Source: a virus
Virus record (IMG/VR): IMGVR_UViG_3300030085_000236
Coordinates: 1 to 48,173 of that record
Length of the DNA: 48,173 nucleotides
Direction: 5' to 3' (one strand)
Shown here: piece by piece, positions 22,397 to 30,840 of the stretch
Position numbering within the stretch: the stretch's first letter is position 1
Layout: each line of letters opens with the position of its first letter
Notes under the pieces: model-generated
Told to the model about the DNA's origin: nothing
The model's input: only the letters and a program-made list of their open reading frames with translations
Databases searched by the model: none
Made by a program: the position numbers and the translations under genes

Positions 22397-23893
22397 TTAA
22401 ATTTGAAAACATCTAGTAGTTTTTGGTTCAATTAAATATAAATTTTCTTTAGCTCTTGTCATACCTACATAAAACACTCTATTTTCATCATCAGGATTTT
22501 TCTGATAATTTTTATACACCCTTGTAGTTATATCAGTAAGTAATACAACGTTGGTAGCCTCTCCGCCTTTTGCTGCGTGTATTGTAGATAATCGTATACG
22601 TGGTTCTTTTGTTATTTTCTCACCTCTACGTAACATCGCTCTTATATAGCTAATTTCTGCAGGTCTTAGTAAAGTAAAAACATCGTACCATTCACCTATA
22701 GGTAAATCTGGAAACTGTTCTTTAAGTGATGTCAGATTAGGCTTTGCTGACGCTTCTAATAAATCTAACTTTTTAAAATCTTTTACCTTGATATATTTAA
22801 GAATATTAGCACATTCTGTTAGTGGTAATCGGGCACCTTTTCTAAGGCGTTGCCAATTTATAACAGCTCTTACTTTGCTTTCGGGCAAACTCGTTTTACC
22901 TTTAACTTCGAAAAACCAACCTTCGTTTCTACAATACTCATCAACTTCTTCTAATAGATAATTTGTTCTCGCTAGTACAAGCCAATCACTTTCTTCCATA
23001 TTTAGTAATGTTATACTCGGCTCCCAACGTACCATTCCTTCGTCCTTTCGTGGGTGCCATACTTTATGTATACGTGAACTAACTTGCGATATACAACGTC
23101 TAGCATACTCATGAACGCTAGAAGGTATCCTATAAGATTGTTCTAATACCATAGCATTTTTACTATTCTTTATTAAATAATCTACATCTGCGCCTGCCCA
23201 CTTGTAGATAGCTTGGTCATCGTCTCCTGCTACATAAATACGTTTTGCATTATCTGCAAGTTTACGAACCACTGCCCATTGAACAGGAGATAAATCTTGT
23301 GCTTCGTCTACGAACATAACATCTAGTTTTGGTACGGTGCCTTCGTGTATAAACTTATGTAGCATATCCGTATAATCAACTAATAATTTATCTTCTTTAA
23401 ATAATTTTAATCCTCTAGCAAAACGTTCTAATTCAAACCAACCCACAGCTTCGTCCACGTCATGCCATTGGTCTTCTAACGATACGTAACGCATACGTGC
23501 TAAATTTTCTATAAACGCTAACCTATCGTCATGAGTCATAGCGAATAGATGACCGTCTTCTGATTGTGTTTTACCTGTAAGCTTTAGGTTTAGTTTTTCG
23601 TTTAGTTCATCTATATCTTGTTTACCCATAACGTTTTCTCTTGTTAATCCTAGTTGTCTAAACGCTAATGAATGTAGAGTTCTAAAGTATGGTAATTGAG
23701 TATTAGTTATTCCGAACTTAGTTATAGCTCTTTCTTTACCTTCGTTGACTGCTTTGCGAGTAAATGTAAAAAAACCTATATCGGTGGGCTCTGTTCCTGA
23801 ATCAAGTTCTTTTTCAATTAAATCTAGTAAAGTCGTCGTTTTACCTGTTCCTGGTGGTCCAAGAATAACTTGGGTATGGCTTGGTAACGTCAT
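22397..23893 (-). CDS. UvrD/Rep-like superfamily 1 helicase
   Basis: 498 residues, short for the family. Walker A GPPGTGKT (12-19), motif Ia GFFTFTRKAV, Walker B MFVDEAQDLSPVQ, motif III YVAGDDDQAIYKWAG, motif IV region LEQSYRIP and motif VI VFYVGMTRAKENLYL are all present, so it is an active 3'-5' DNA helicase in prediction. Compared with UvrD, the 1B/2B subdomains are reduced. Role: replication-fork or recombination helicase. Coupled to the AlkB-like gene by ATGA. Confidence 0.95.
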   Translation of the reverse strand: MTLPSHTQVILGPPGTGKTTTLLDLIEKELDSGTEPTDIGFFTFTRKAVNEGKERAITKFGITNTQLPYFRTLHSLAFRQLGLTRENVMGKQDIDELNEKLNLKLTGKTQSEDGHLFAMTHDDRLAFIENLARMRYVSLEDQWHDVDEAVGWFELERFARGLKLFKEDKLLVDYTDMLHKFIHEGTVPKLDVMFVDEAQDLSPVQWAVVRKLADNAKRIYVAGDDDQAIYKWAGADVDYLIKNSKNAMVLEQSYRIPSSVHEYARRCISQVSSRIHKVWHPRKDEGMVRWEPSITLLNMEESDWLVLARTNYLLEEVDEYCRNEGWFFEVKGKTSLPESKVRAVINWQRLRKGARLPLTECANILKYIKVKDFKKLDLLEASAKPNLTSLKEQFPDLPIGEWYDVFTLLRPAEISYIRAMLRRGEKITKEPRIRLSTIHAAKGGEATNVVLLTDITTRVYKNYQKNPDDENRVFYVGMTRAKENLYLIEPKTTRCFQI

Positions 23894-24477
23894 ATACCCG
23901 TCCTAAATGTAAGGTTAATTCTTTCTTCTGCACCAACGATGTCGGGTACAGCGTGAGTAGATTTCATCTGGCTATGTCCATCGAATATTAATACGTCGCC
24001 GTGTTCTAATAGATATGTATCTTCAGCAACTACAAAGTTTTCTATTTTTGTTTCTATCTCGCTTGTATCTGTTTTCTTTTTTATTTCATTTTGATAATAC
24101 CGCCAAGTAAATACTCTTGGTGCTCCAAACGATATAGAGACAACTAAGTCATCTAATGTGGGTACGGTGTCGCTGTGGTGGGGGATTCCTTTGCCATCAA
24201 CACCATAATACCCACATAGACAAAACGAAAAATCAACTCGTAAATCATAATCTCGTAATAGCATATACTCAGTTAATGTTTTAATTCTAAAGATACGGTG
24301 GTTATCTGTCCACAAGCGTCCTTTATATTCTTTACCTGCGTATGCAAAAGTATTTCCATAACCGACTGTTTTTCTGCCTAAAACTTTATGACCGTTAAAC
24401 TCACGTATGGTAGGCTCATCCCAATCAGTAATAACAGGGTTTTCTTTTTTGAAATATCCTTTTTTAAAATCTATCAT
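23890..24477 (-). CDS. AlkB-like 2-oxoglutarate/Fe(II) dioxygenase
   Basis: 195 residues, double-stranded beta-helix oxygenase. Iron ligands H101 and D103 (PHHSD) and H175 (STHAVPD); 2-oxoglutarate arginine in RINLTFR (R186/R192). CLCGYYGVDGKGIPHHSD and ISFGAPRVFTWR match the AlkB pattern 'N.Y..G.DGI..HSD...ISLG'. It probably demethylates or hydroxylates bases in DNA or RNA; next to a putative thymine-modification cluster it may instead tailor phage bases. Short ATGA overlaps on both sides place it inside the replication operon. Confidence 0.88.
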   Translation of the reverse strand: MIDFKKGYFKKENPVITDWDEPTIREFNGHKVLGRKTVGYGNTFAYAGKEYKGRLWTDNHRIFRIKTLTEYMLLRDYDLRVDFSFCLCGYYGVDGKGIPHHSDTVPTLDDLVVSISFGAPRVFTWRYYQNEIKKKTDTSEIETKIENFVVAEDTYLLEHGDVLIFDGHSQMKSTHAVPDIVGAEERINLTFRTGI

Positions 24478-25997
24478 ATTTTTGTATCGTTAAACTCTGG
24501 TAAGTCGTGGGGCTCATTTTGAGTTTCGAATTCATTAATATACCATACGTTTACACCTTTGCCTTTAATATTGAAAAAATAAGGCTCACCATCAAGCTGT
24601 TTTAATTTAGATGTTAACCTGTTTCTTTGGTATTCTTTAAAATTATTTCTATGTAAATAATCCATCAAGTCTGCTAATCTGAAATATGTTTTACCTTTAT
24701 TTGTCCATGGTTTATGTAATAATAATTCATCTCTTTCTCTAGCAGGTCGTTCTGTACAAAAAGCTTCTAATAGCTCCATAAAATGTCCTTCAGTAGAACT
24801 TTCTTTAGGAACTTCTACAATAGTAATAACATCTAGTAGCTGTTGTATAATTTGTCTCCAGACATTATCTTTTACTTTAGGTGGTATTTTATTGAGAGCG
24901 TCCATACATTTACGCTGAAACCTGTTTTGATTTAATAGGTCATCTGTTTCTAGTTCTAGTCTACCCCCCTCTACATCTAAAAACCATATCGGTGGGTCAC
25001 TATCTTGTTTTGTAAGATTACTAAATAAAGGTGTGCCACCATTGGCTCCTATACCGAACTTACGAGTTCGACATAGTGGACTATTACAGTGACTTGCTAT
25101 GGGTTGGTCATTACATCTATAAAAATAATCTTTACGTTTTAATTGTTTTACAACTGTTAGAACTTCTTGTGCACCTAAAGGTGGTTGCATATACTGTATA
25201 TTAATATCTTCTAGTCTTTTTTCCCAATCGTCTGCATACTTTTTACGCAAAAATACACCAACGTTGAACAATCCTGAATTACGTGTGCCTTTAGGAAAAC
25301 CTTGTACAACTAGATGTTGAATACATGGTGGTGCTTGGTCTAACCATTCATGTTGTTCATTCAAAGGGCTAGCCTCTAATAGTTCTAATGTTTTTGAGTT
25401 TATTTGTATTTCTTCTATACGTTCTATAAATTCTGTTGGTGTAAGTGCTTGTCCTTCTACGCCGTAAGCATACCTTGTTGAGTTTTCGCCACCAAAATAC
25501 GGCATATTAAGTGTGCTTCCTCTATCCCCTCTATCTAATAATAGTTTAGTTTGTTTAGGAAATATCTCTGCTTGACCATAGCCTATAGAAGCGGCAATCT
25601 GTCTAAGTTTTCTTTGTAGCATAGAAGCAGGGACAGGGTCTATTAAAAATATGTATATATGTGCACCGCCACTTTTACTTCTACAGATTATTAGTGGCAG
25701 ATTTTGTTTTGCTAATTTAATAGCTAGTTGTTTTAAATCTAATTGGTATTCGTCAACATCTATAGCCCCCCACACACACTCGTTATTTTCATTTATGGGG
25801 ACTATCCCTAAACTTTGTTGACCCGATAGATGTTTTGTCCATAACTCTAGGACATCATTATCGTCTAGGTTTTTAGATATGGTAATATTTTTACCACTGG
25901 CTTTGCCGTCCTCTCTAGTTTCATTTGTAGAAGTAAACGTTCCGTATGCAGAACGTAGTCCTGCATACTTCTTAGCGAACGTTTCAGCTAACGACAT
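24474..25997 (-). CDS. Archaeo-eukaryotic primase (PrimPol) with zinc element
   Basis: 507 residues. Catalytic D80-x-D82 in WGAIDVDEY, the sxH motif GGAHIYIF with H113, and the nucleotide-binding segment ending RGSTLNMPYFGG define an AEP/PrimPol domain (about 1-200). A later CxxxxxxxxHCxxxxC element (CNDQPIASHCNSPLCRTRKF, about 297-316) looks like the zinc site of helicase-primases. The C-terminal third is a helical, partly winged-helix-like region. It lays primers, and perhaps extends them, for PolA. Similar primases occur in TOTE elements; here it is a phage replication gene. Confidence 0.85.
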   Translation of the reverse strand: MSLAETFAKKYAGLRSAYGTFTSTNETREDGKASGKNITISKNLDDNDVLELWTKHLSGQQSLGIVPINENNECVWGAIDVDEYQLDLKQLAIKLAKQNLPLIICRSKSGGAHIYIFLIDPVPASMLQRKLRQIAASIGYGQAEIFPKQTKLLLDRGDRGSTLNMPYFGGENSTRYAYGVEGQALTPTEFIERIEEIQINSKTLELLEASPLNEQHEWLDQAPPCIQHLVVQGFPKGTRNSGLFNVGVFLRKKYADDWEKRLEDINIQYMQPPLGAQEVLTVVKQLKRKDYFYRCNDQPIASHCNSPLCRTRKFGIGANGGTPLFSNLTKQDSDPPIWFLDVEGGRLELETDDLLNQNRFQRKCMDALNKIPPKVKDNVWRQIIQQLLDVITIVEVPKESSTEGHFMELLEAFCTERPARERDELLLHKPWTNKGKTYFRLADLMDYLHRNNFKEYQRNRLTSKLKQLDGEPYFFNIKGKGVNVWYINEFETQNEPHDLPEFNDTKI

Positions 25998-25999
25998 GG

Positions 26000-26764
26000 C
26001 TACAAAGTAACAGAATCGTCTAGCTGTTCTTCTTTAACCTCAACCTCACCTGCTCTTGCTGCAGACATAAATGTCTTAGCAGTCTGTGCATCTTCGATAA
26101 CAGTAGGATTTGCTTGGCTTATGCTGAAGCTATTCCAAGTACCTTTATCATTAGATTGAGTTGTTGTTGAAAGAATATAGTTATAAGCAAACATAGGTGC
26201 TTCTACATGCTTTCCTGCAGAGGTTTGTACTCTAGCCATTCTCATCATAGTTAACCATTTACGTGCTACACCTAATTGTGTAGAAGTAAATGCAAGAACT
26301 GCTTGTTGAGGCTCTGGCTCTAACACCAACACATAAAACTGTGCTGTTTCAACTATCTCGTTTCCTTCAGGTGTATAAAATCTCCTAGATTCAGGGTCTT
26401 TTTTACATTTATTTAGGATAGAAATATCGTGGTTAGCGTTGACCAAACCACCGCCTTTTTCTCTAGGCACCCATTCTATGTATTTTTTAGTATAAGCACA
26501 TGGAACAATAGTTATTCCTTTGGCACCGTCATAAACACTATTTGTTACAGTGTTATAAAGGTCTCCTGCACTCGCACCCTCTACATAGTTACCACTTGCT
26601 TTATTAAGCTGTGGAGACATGGGTTGTAAAACTCTGATAAAAGGAATTGCAAAATCCTCTACCGTAGTTTCTTCTAGACCAGTCCCTTCTGATAATAAAG
26701 TATCATCGAAAGCGACTACGTTTGTTGTAGCTTTGGGGGCTACATTTTTATCTTCATCAATCAT
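26000..26764 (-). CDS. Probable ssDNA-binding-like replication protein (hypothetical)
   Basis: 254 residues with acidic ends. The core DFAIPFIRVLQPMSPQLNK, then GASAGDLYNTVTN and TIVPCAYTKKYIEWVPRE is widely conserved in marine phages next to primases. Acidic C terminus and beta-rich core fit an SSB-like protein (as for T7 gp2.5), but there is no diagnostic OB-fold signature I can confirm. Translated just upstream of the primase. Confidence 0.6.
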   Translation of the reverse strand: MIDEDKNVAPKATTNVVAFDDTLLSEGTGLEETTVEDFAIPFIRVLQPMSPQLNKASGNYVEGASAGDLYNTVTNSVYDGAKGITIVPCAYTKKYIEWVPREKGGGLVNANHDISILNKCKKDPESRRFYTPEGNEIVETAQFYVLVLEPEPQQAVLAFTSTQLGVARKWLTMMRMARVQTSAGKHVEAPMFAYNYILSTTTQSNDKGTWNSFSISQANPTVIEDAQTAKTFMSAARAGEVEVKEEQLDDSVTL

Positions 26765-26767
26765 GTT

Positions 26768-27340
26768 TTACTCCTTTTTGATGATAGCCTTAGTGCCTAT
26801 ATAGACACCAAAAGGCTCGGTTGGAACATCATTCCCTGTAGTTAATTGCTCTTTAACAAAAGCTTTTAATGTAGAGGGATGAATACTCTGTTTAACCTCT
26901 GGTGATAGACCACGAGATTTAAGTGCTAAAACAGTTTCATCTACTATAGCACTTTCTCCACGAGCGAACTTTAAAGATACTTCGTTCTTTATAATACCCT
27001 CGTGTCCGTTATCTAATAACCATTGGTATGCCTGTTGCTGATTAGCCTTAGATATATGAGCACTATAGAACTCGTTTATAGATATCTTTTCTCCAGAGGA
27101 TAAAGTTATCTGCGAGAGTCCTGCTTCTGACATAGCGTCAGGTAACTCTTGTTCTTGGCATAATCGCAATTCTTCTTTTTTAGCTTTTAAGTTTTCTTCA
27201 ATACTCGCAACTTCATCGGATAGACGTAATTGTTTTTCAGCTAAACTAGAAACGGTGTTTAATTCATTATCAGTAACATTACTCCCCCATGAGTCGGGTT
27301 CGCTACTACCAATAAGTTCTTCAAATGTAGGTTTACTCAT
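26768..27340 (-). CDS. Coiled-coil hypothetical protein
   Basis: 190 residues. A coiled coil at about 30-65 (EKQLRLSDEVASIEENLKAK), followed by a QELPDAMSEAGL element and a beta-rich domain. The layout 'coiled coil + LP..M.E.G....' is common in phage proteins accompanying recombination/SSB genes. Function unknown. Confidence 0.7.
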   Translation of the reverse strand: MSKPTFEELIGSSEPDSWGSNVTDNELNTVSSLAEKQLRLSDEVASIEENLKAKKEELRLCQEQELPDAMSEAGLSQITLSSGEKISINEFYSAHISKANQQQAYQWLLDNGHEGIIKNEVSLKFARGESAIVDETVLALKSRGLSPEVKQSIHPSTLKAFVKEQLTTGNDVPTEPFGVYIGTKAIIKKE

Positions 27341-27659
27341 CTAATTCTCCTTTCTGATGTATGTCTATATCTACAGGATAATACAAGCCTTCTTGTTTAT
27401 CCCATTTTAATATACTATATTTACCTCGATTAAAAAATGCAGCTAATGAACACGCCACACCTATAGCGGCAGGGTCCCCTATCAACAATAAGTAATCTCC
27501 TTCTTTATAGTCTTGTAGAAGTTTTTTCATCCTACGCACCGAAGGTCCAGAGCTTAACATGATTTGTGTATTAGAAGGTAACAAGACTTCAAAGTCGCCG
27601 TACTGTCTAGCACCTGCGATATTTCGTCCTGGAACTTCTTGAACAACATATACTGTCAT
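27333..27659 (-). CDS. Hypothetical protein, first gene of replication operon
   Basis: 108 residues with GDYLLLIGDPAAIGVACSLA near residue 57, a pattern I recall from small conserved phage proteins near primases; no catalytic motif seen. SD AAAGGAGAAAAA and promoter 27691-27717 precede it. It starts the leftward unit divergent from the SNF2 gene. Confidence 0.75.
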   Translation of the reverse strand: MTVYVVQEVPGRNIAGARQYGDFEVLLPSNTQIMLSSGPSVRRMKKLLQDYKEGDYLLLIGDPAAIGVACSLAAFFNRGKYSILKWDKQEGLYYPVDIDIHQKGELDE

Positions 27660-27690
27660 TTTTTCTCCTTTCTTATTTCTAGGCTTTTAA

Positions 27691-27717
27691 TTTATAATAG
27701 AGTTTTACCAAAGTAAA
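27691..27717 (-). promoter_or_regulatory. Phage promoter for unit 27659-22397
   Basis: TTTACT at 27712-27717 with TATAAA at 27691-27696 (15-bp spacer), heading the leftward replication operon. Confidence 0.65.
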
Positions 27718-27777
27718 GCTATTAGTATTATTTATTTTAAAAATATTTTATTTTATAAAAAAATTTTTTATAAATAG

Positions 27778-27801
27778 CTAATATCTCTAATAGAGTAATA
27801 G
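27778..27801 (-). repeat. Shared 24-bp AT-rich element, copy 2
   Basis: Read on the minus strand CTATTACTCTATTAGAGATA and TTAG, in the divergent promoter region between the leftward replication operon and the SNF2 gene; followed by similar A/T tracts. Confidence 0.55.
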
Positions 27802-27818
27802 ATTTCTAAATCAAACGC

Positions 27819-27846
27819 TTTACTAAACGGACTAGAAGATTATTAT
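27819..27846 (+). promoter_or_regulatory. Putative plus-strand promoter for SNF2 gene
   Basis: TTTACT-N16-TATTAT about 60 bases before ATG 27907, using the same -35 box as the minus-strand copies. Confidence 0.5.
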
Positions 27847-27906
27847 TTTGGTCTTTAAACTCTATTAGTTTTACTATATTATTATTACTAGAAATTAGAA
27901 AGTAAA

Positions 27907-29355
27907 ATGGAAATTAAATATAAGTTTAAAACTAAACCATATGAGCATCAGTTAAAAGCTCTGCAAAAATCGTGGAGAAAACACGAGTACGCATATTTTA
28001 TGGAAATGGGTACAGGTAAATCTAAAGTCCTTATAGATAATATTGCATTACTATATGATAAGGGAGCTATAAACTCCGCTATTATAGTAGCACCTAAAGG
28101 AGTATATAGGAACTGGTTAGAGAAAGAAATACCAAGCCATATGCCTGACCATGTTGAATATAAAATGGCTATATGGAATCCTGCTCCTAATAAAAAACAA
28201 AAGAAAGATTTAGTAGAATTATTTGAGCCTTGTTACGAACTTAAAATATTTATCGTAAATGTAGAAGCTTTTAGTACGAAGAAGGGTGTTACTTTTGTAG
28301 AAAAATTTATACTTAGCTCTAATTCACTTATTGCTGTAGATGAATCTACTACTATTAAAAACCCGAAAGCACAAAGAACTAAAAATTTAGTTAAACTCGC
28401 TGTTAATACAAAATATCGCAGAATACTTACAGGCTTCCCTGTTACAAGGTCACCACTAGATTTATATAGTCAATGTGCATTTCTTAATACACATTTGTTA
28501 GGTTACGGCTCTTATTATTCTTTTCAAAATAGATATGCACAAGTTATGAATAGAAAGTTAGGAACACATAGTTTTAGACAGGTTGTCGGATATCAAAACT
28601 TAGATGAACTTACATCATCGTTAGATAGTTTTTCTTTTAGAGTTTTGAAAAAAGAATGCTTAGATTTACCAGATAAAATATACACTACTAGAGAAGTAGA
28701 ACTTACTCCTGAACAAAAGAAAGTATATAAAGAATTAACTAAATATGCTGTTGCAGAATTAGAATCTAATGAAACAGTTAGCGTAACATCTATTCTTACA
28801 CAGATATTAAGACTACACCAAGTTGTTTGTGGTTTTGTTAAACACGACCAAGGAGACGAAGTAGAAATAAAAAATAATAGGCTAGATGAATTAATAAACG
28901 TATTACAAGAAGTTCAAGGTAAAACTATTATATGGGCGAACTATCAATACGATATTAAAAGAATACTTAAAACATTACAAGGTATTACAGGCACAGATAG
29001 TGTAGCGACTTATTACGGTGAAACACCTGATGAAGAACGTCAAGAAATTATACGTAGGTTTCAAGACCCTAATTCAGAATTACAATATATTATTAGTAAT
29101 ACTCAAACAGGTGGTTATGGTATTACATTAACTGAAGCTAAAAATGTTATTTATTACAGCAATAATTACGACCTCGAAAAACGTTTACAATCTGAAGACC
29201 GTGCTCATCGTATAGGTCAAACAAATAAAGTAACTTATATTGATTTAGTTGCTAAAGGAACTGTAGATGAGAAAATAGTAAAAGCTCTTAGAAATAAACT
29301 AGACTTAGCACAAGAAGTATTAGGTGACGAAAAATGGAAAGATTGGATTAATTAA
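27907..29355 (+). CDS. SNF2-type superfamily 2 helicase/translocase
   Basis: 482 residues and the only plus-strand gene. Motif I MGTGKS (34-39), motif Ia IIVAPKGVYRNW, motif II VDESTTIKNP, motif III LTGFPVTRSP, motif V TGGYGITLTEA and motif VI SEDRAHRIGQ are all present. This is the phage SNF2-like helicase type that replaces a DnaB helicase in many marine podoviruses; it probably remodels forks or branched DNA. It faces the leftward replication operon across a divergent control region and its stop overlaps the stop of the convergent gene at 29352. Confidence 0.93.
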   Translation: MEIKYKFKTKPYEHQLKALQKSWRKHEYAYFMEMGTGKSKVLIDNIALLYDKGAINSAIIVAPKGVYRNWLEKEIPSHMPDHVEYKMAIWNPAPNKKQKKDLVELFEPCYELKIFIVNVEAFSTKKGVTFVEKFILSSNSLIAVDESTTIKNPKAQRTKNLVKLAVNTKYRRILTGFPVTRSPLDLYSQCAFLNTHLLGYGSYYSFQNRYAQVMNRKLGTHSFRQVVGYQNLDELTSSLDSFSFRVLKKECLDLPDKIYTTREVELTPEQKKVYKELTKYAVAELESNETVSVTSILTQILRLHQVVCGFVKHDQGDEVEIKNNRLDELINVLQEVQGKTIIWANYQYDIKRILKTLQGITGTDSVATYYGETPDEERQEIIRRFQDPNSELQYIISNTQTGGYGITLTEAKNVIYYSNNYDLEKRLQSEDRAHRIGQTNKVTYIDLVAKGTVDEKIVKALRNKLDLAQEVLGDEKWKDWIN

Positions 29356-29912
29356 CCGTATCTTTGTTTCATTAATTCGTTTAAAGAACCACCTTCAGCA
29401 TAGCCCATAGATTCTACAGCCTTTTTACCTTTTTCACCGCTTTCAGCTAAAGCTTTTAAACCTTCATTAGGAAGATTATCTGTATCTGTAGCACCGCCCG
29501 AGCTCATCATTCGTGGTCGTTCGCTACCGCTTATAATGTTCATGATAATACTTTTTGCTGTGTCTAATATTTGTAAAGCAGTTTCAGGATTACCTTGTGA
29601 CCTTTTAACTACTGCATCTGCTAACATCTGTGCATCTTGTCCTGTATCAACTCCTTGTTGTAACATTTCAGGTGCTTGGTCTTGCATTAGTTCCCTTGCT
29701 TGTCCTGGATATGATTCAGGATTAGTTGGGCTACCGACAGGACCGCTTTCTATACCCATACCTGCTAACAATTCTCTAGGCACAGGTGTTTGATTACCTC
29801 GCTCTTTGGCTTGTCCTGGATATGATTCAGGGTTATTAGGTCCTCCTATAGGTCCACTTTCTATACCCATGTTTCTTAACTGGTCTAGTTTACTCATTAT
29901 ACCTTTCATCAT
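29352..29912 (-). CDS. Hypothetical protein with internal 37-residue duplication
   Basis: 186 residues. The segment MGIESGPIGGPNNPESYPGQ is repeated 37 residues later as MGIESGPVGSPTNPESYPGQ, and the DNA TGTCCTGGATATGATTCAGG occurs at 29701 and again at 29812. A Gly/Asp-rich tail follows. AAGGAG precedes ATG 29912. Last gene of the virion block; likely a small virion or ejection-related protein. Confidence 0.75.
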   Translation of the reverse strand: MMKGIMSKLDQLRNMGIESGPIGGPNNPESYPGQAKERGNQTPVPRELLAGMGIESGPVGSPTNPESYPGQARELMQDQAPEMLQQGVDTGQDAQMLADAVVKRSQGNPETALQILDTAKSIIMNIISGSERPRMMSSGGATDTDNLPNEGLKALAESGEKGKKAVESMGYAEGGSLNELMKQRYG

Positions 29913-29916
29913 AATT

Positions 29917-30840
29917 TTATCTCCTTGGCTTAAAAGCGTTTTGAAATATTCTTGTAGTCATTGTATCACCTTGTTGACTTTGCGGCAACCTCATAATACC
30001 TGCGTTTAAAGGTCCACCAAATTTCATACCTCCTGGTCTAGGTGGTTCTTTAGGTGGCACTTGTGGTGGTTTAAGTATAGGTTTTTTAATTGGAGTAGTA
30101 ACATAGCCAGGAGCTTGACCAAATGTTCTTGTACTAATTCCTGGAGAAAGTCGAATACTAGGAACGCCACTACTAAAATCAGTTGGTGGTTTATACATAC
30201 GTCTCCTAGGTGTAGGAACATCTACAGGAGGAGGTGGTGTATACGGAGGGTCCTGTGGTGGGTCCTGTGGTGGGTCGTACGGTGGGTCTATTATACCGTC
30301 ATCAAACGGTGGTTTAAACGGTGGGTCCATAGGCGGTGTAAACGGTGGCTCTATAGGTGGTGTAAACGGTGGCTCTATAGGTGGTGTAAACGGTGGTGGT
30401 GTAAACGGTGGCGGCATATCTACAGGTGGCTCAAACGGTGGAAAATCATCTACAGGTGGTCTAAATGGGGGTAAATCGTCTATAGGTGGTGTAAAAATAT
30501 CTTCGTAGATGTTATCTACAGGTGGCACAAATATTTGTTCATCTCTAGGCGGCACGTTTATAGGTAATTCATCGAACAAATAATCATCAAACGAAGGAGG
30601 TAGAAAAACATCTTCTTGGGGAATGTCTAGCAGTATACTGGGGGATTGTATATTCGAGGGGTTTTTAAAAGTATCACCACTAGACATAAAATCATTTTCT
30701 ATTTCAGAAACTAAAGCATCTTTAAAATCTGCAACATCAGCTTCGTATTGGTCTGTTGCTTCCATACGAGATAGATTAGCGTCACGTCTTGCGTTTGCTA
30801 ATGATAATATTCCGTCTCTACCTATATCATCGTAAATCAT
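29917..30840 (-). CDS. Proline-rich repeat protein
   Basis: 307 residues. Residues about 100-215 are a chain of PPFTPP, PPIEPP, PPFKPP and PPYDPP units, encoded by GGTGG-rich tandem DNA repeats including two perfect adjacent 24-bp copies (30337-30384). Such a polyproline stretch forms an extended helix, suited to a virion linker or fibre-like protein. Coupled to the 1149-residue protein (ATG overlap), so likely part of the same internal virion complex. Confidence 0.8.
   Translation of the reverse strand: MIYDDIGRDGILSLANARRDANLSRMEATDQYEADVADFKDALVSEIENDFMSSGDTFKNPSNIQSPSILLDIPQEDVFLPPSFDDYLFDELPINVPPRDEQIFVPPVDNIYEDIFTPPIDDLPPFRPPVDDFPPFEPPVDMPPPFTPPPFTPPIEPPFTPPIEPPFTPPMDPPFKPPFDDGIIDPPYDPPQDPPQDPPYTPPPPVDVPTPRRRMYKPPTDFSSGVPSIRLSPGISTRTFGQAPGYVTTPIKKPILKPPQVPPKEPPRPGGMKFGGPLNAGIMRLPQSQQGDTMTTRIFQNAFKPRR
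30337..30384. repeat. Tandem 24-bp repeats in the polyproline gene
   Basis: Two perfect copies plus degenerate ones around them, encoding PPFTPPIE units. Confidence 0.85.

Noticed and set aside
22397-23893. Dda-type or RecD-type helicase
   Set aside because: GDDDQAIYKWAG and VFYVGMTRAKE motifs fit UvrD/Rep better.
24474-25997. TOTE conflict system
   Set aside because: Only the primase domain is shared; the companion helicase and nuclease parts of that system are not fused or adjacent in the right form, and the gene fits phage replication.
30061-30474. Plus-strand Trp/Arg-rich frame
   Set aside because: A mirror of the polyproline repeats (CCN codons read backwards), not a gene.
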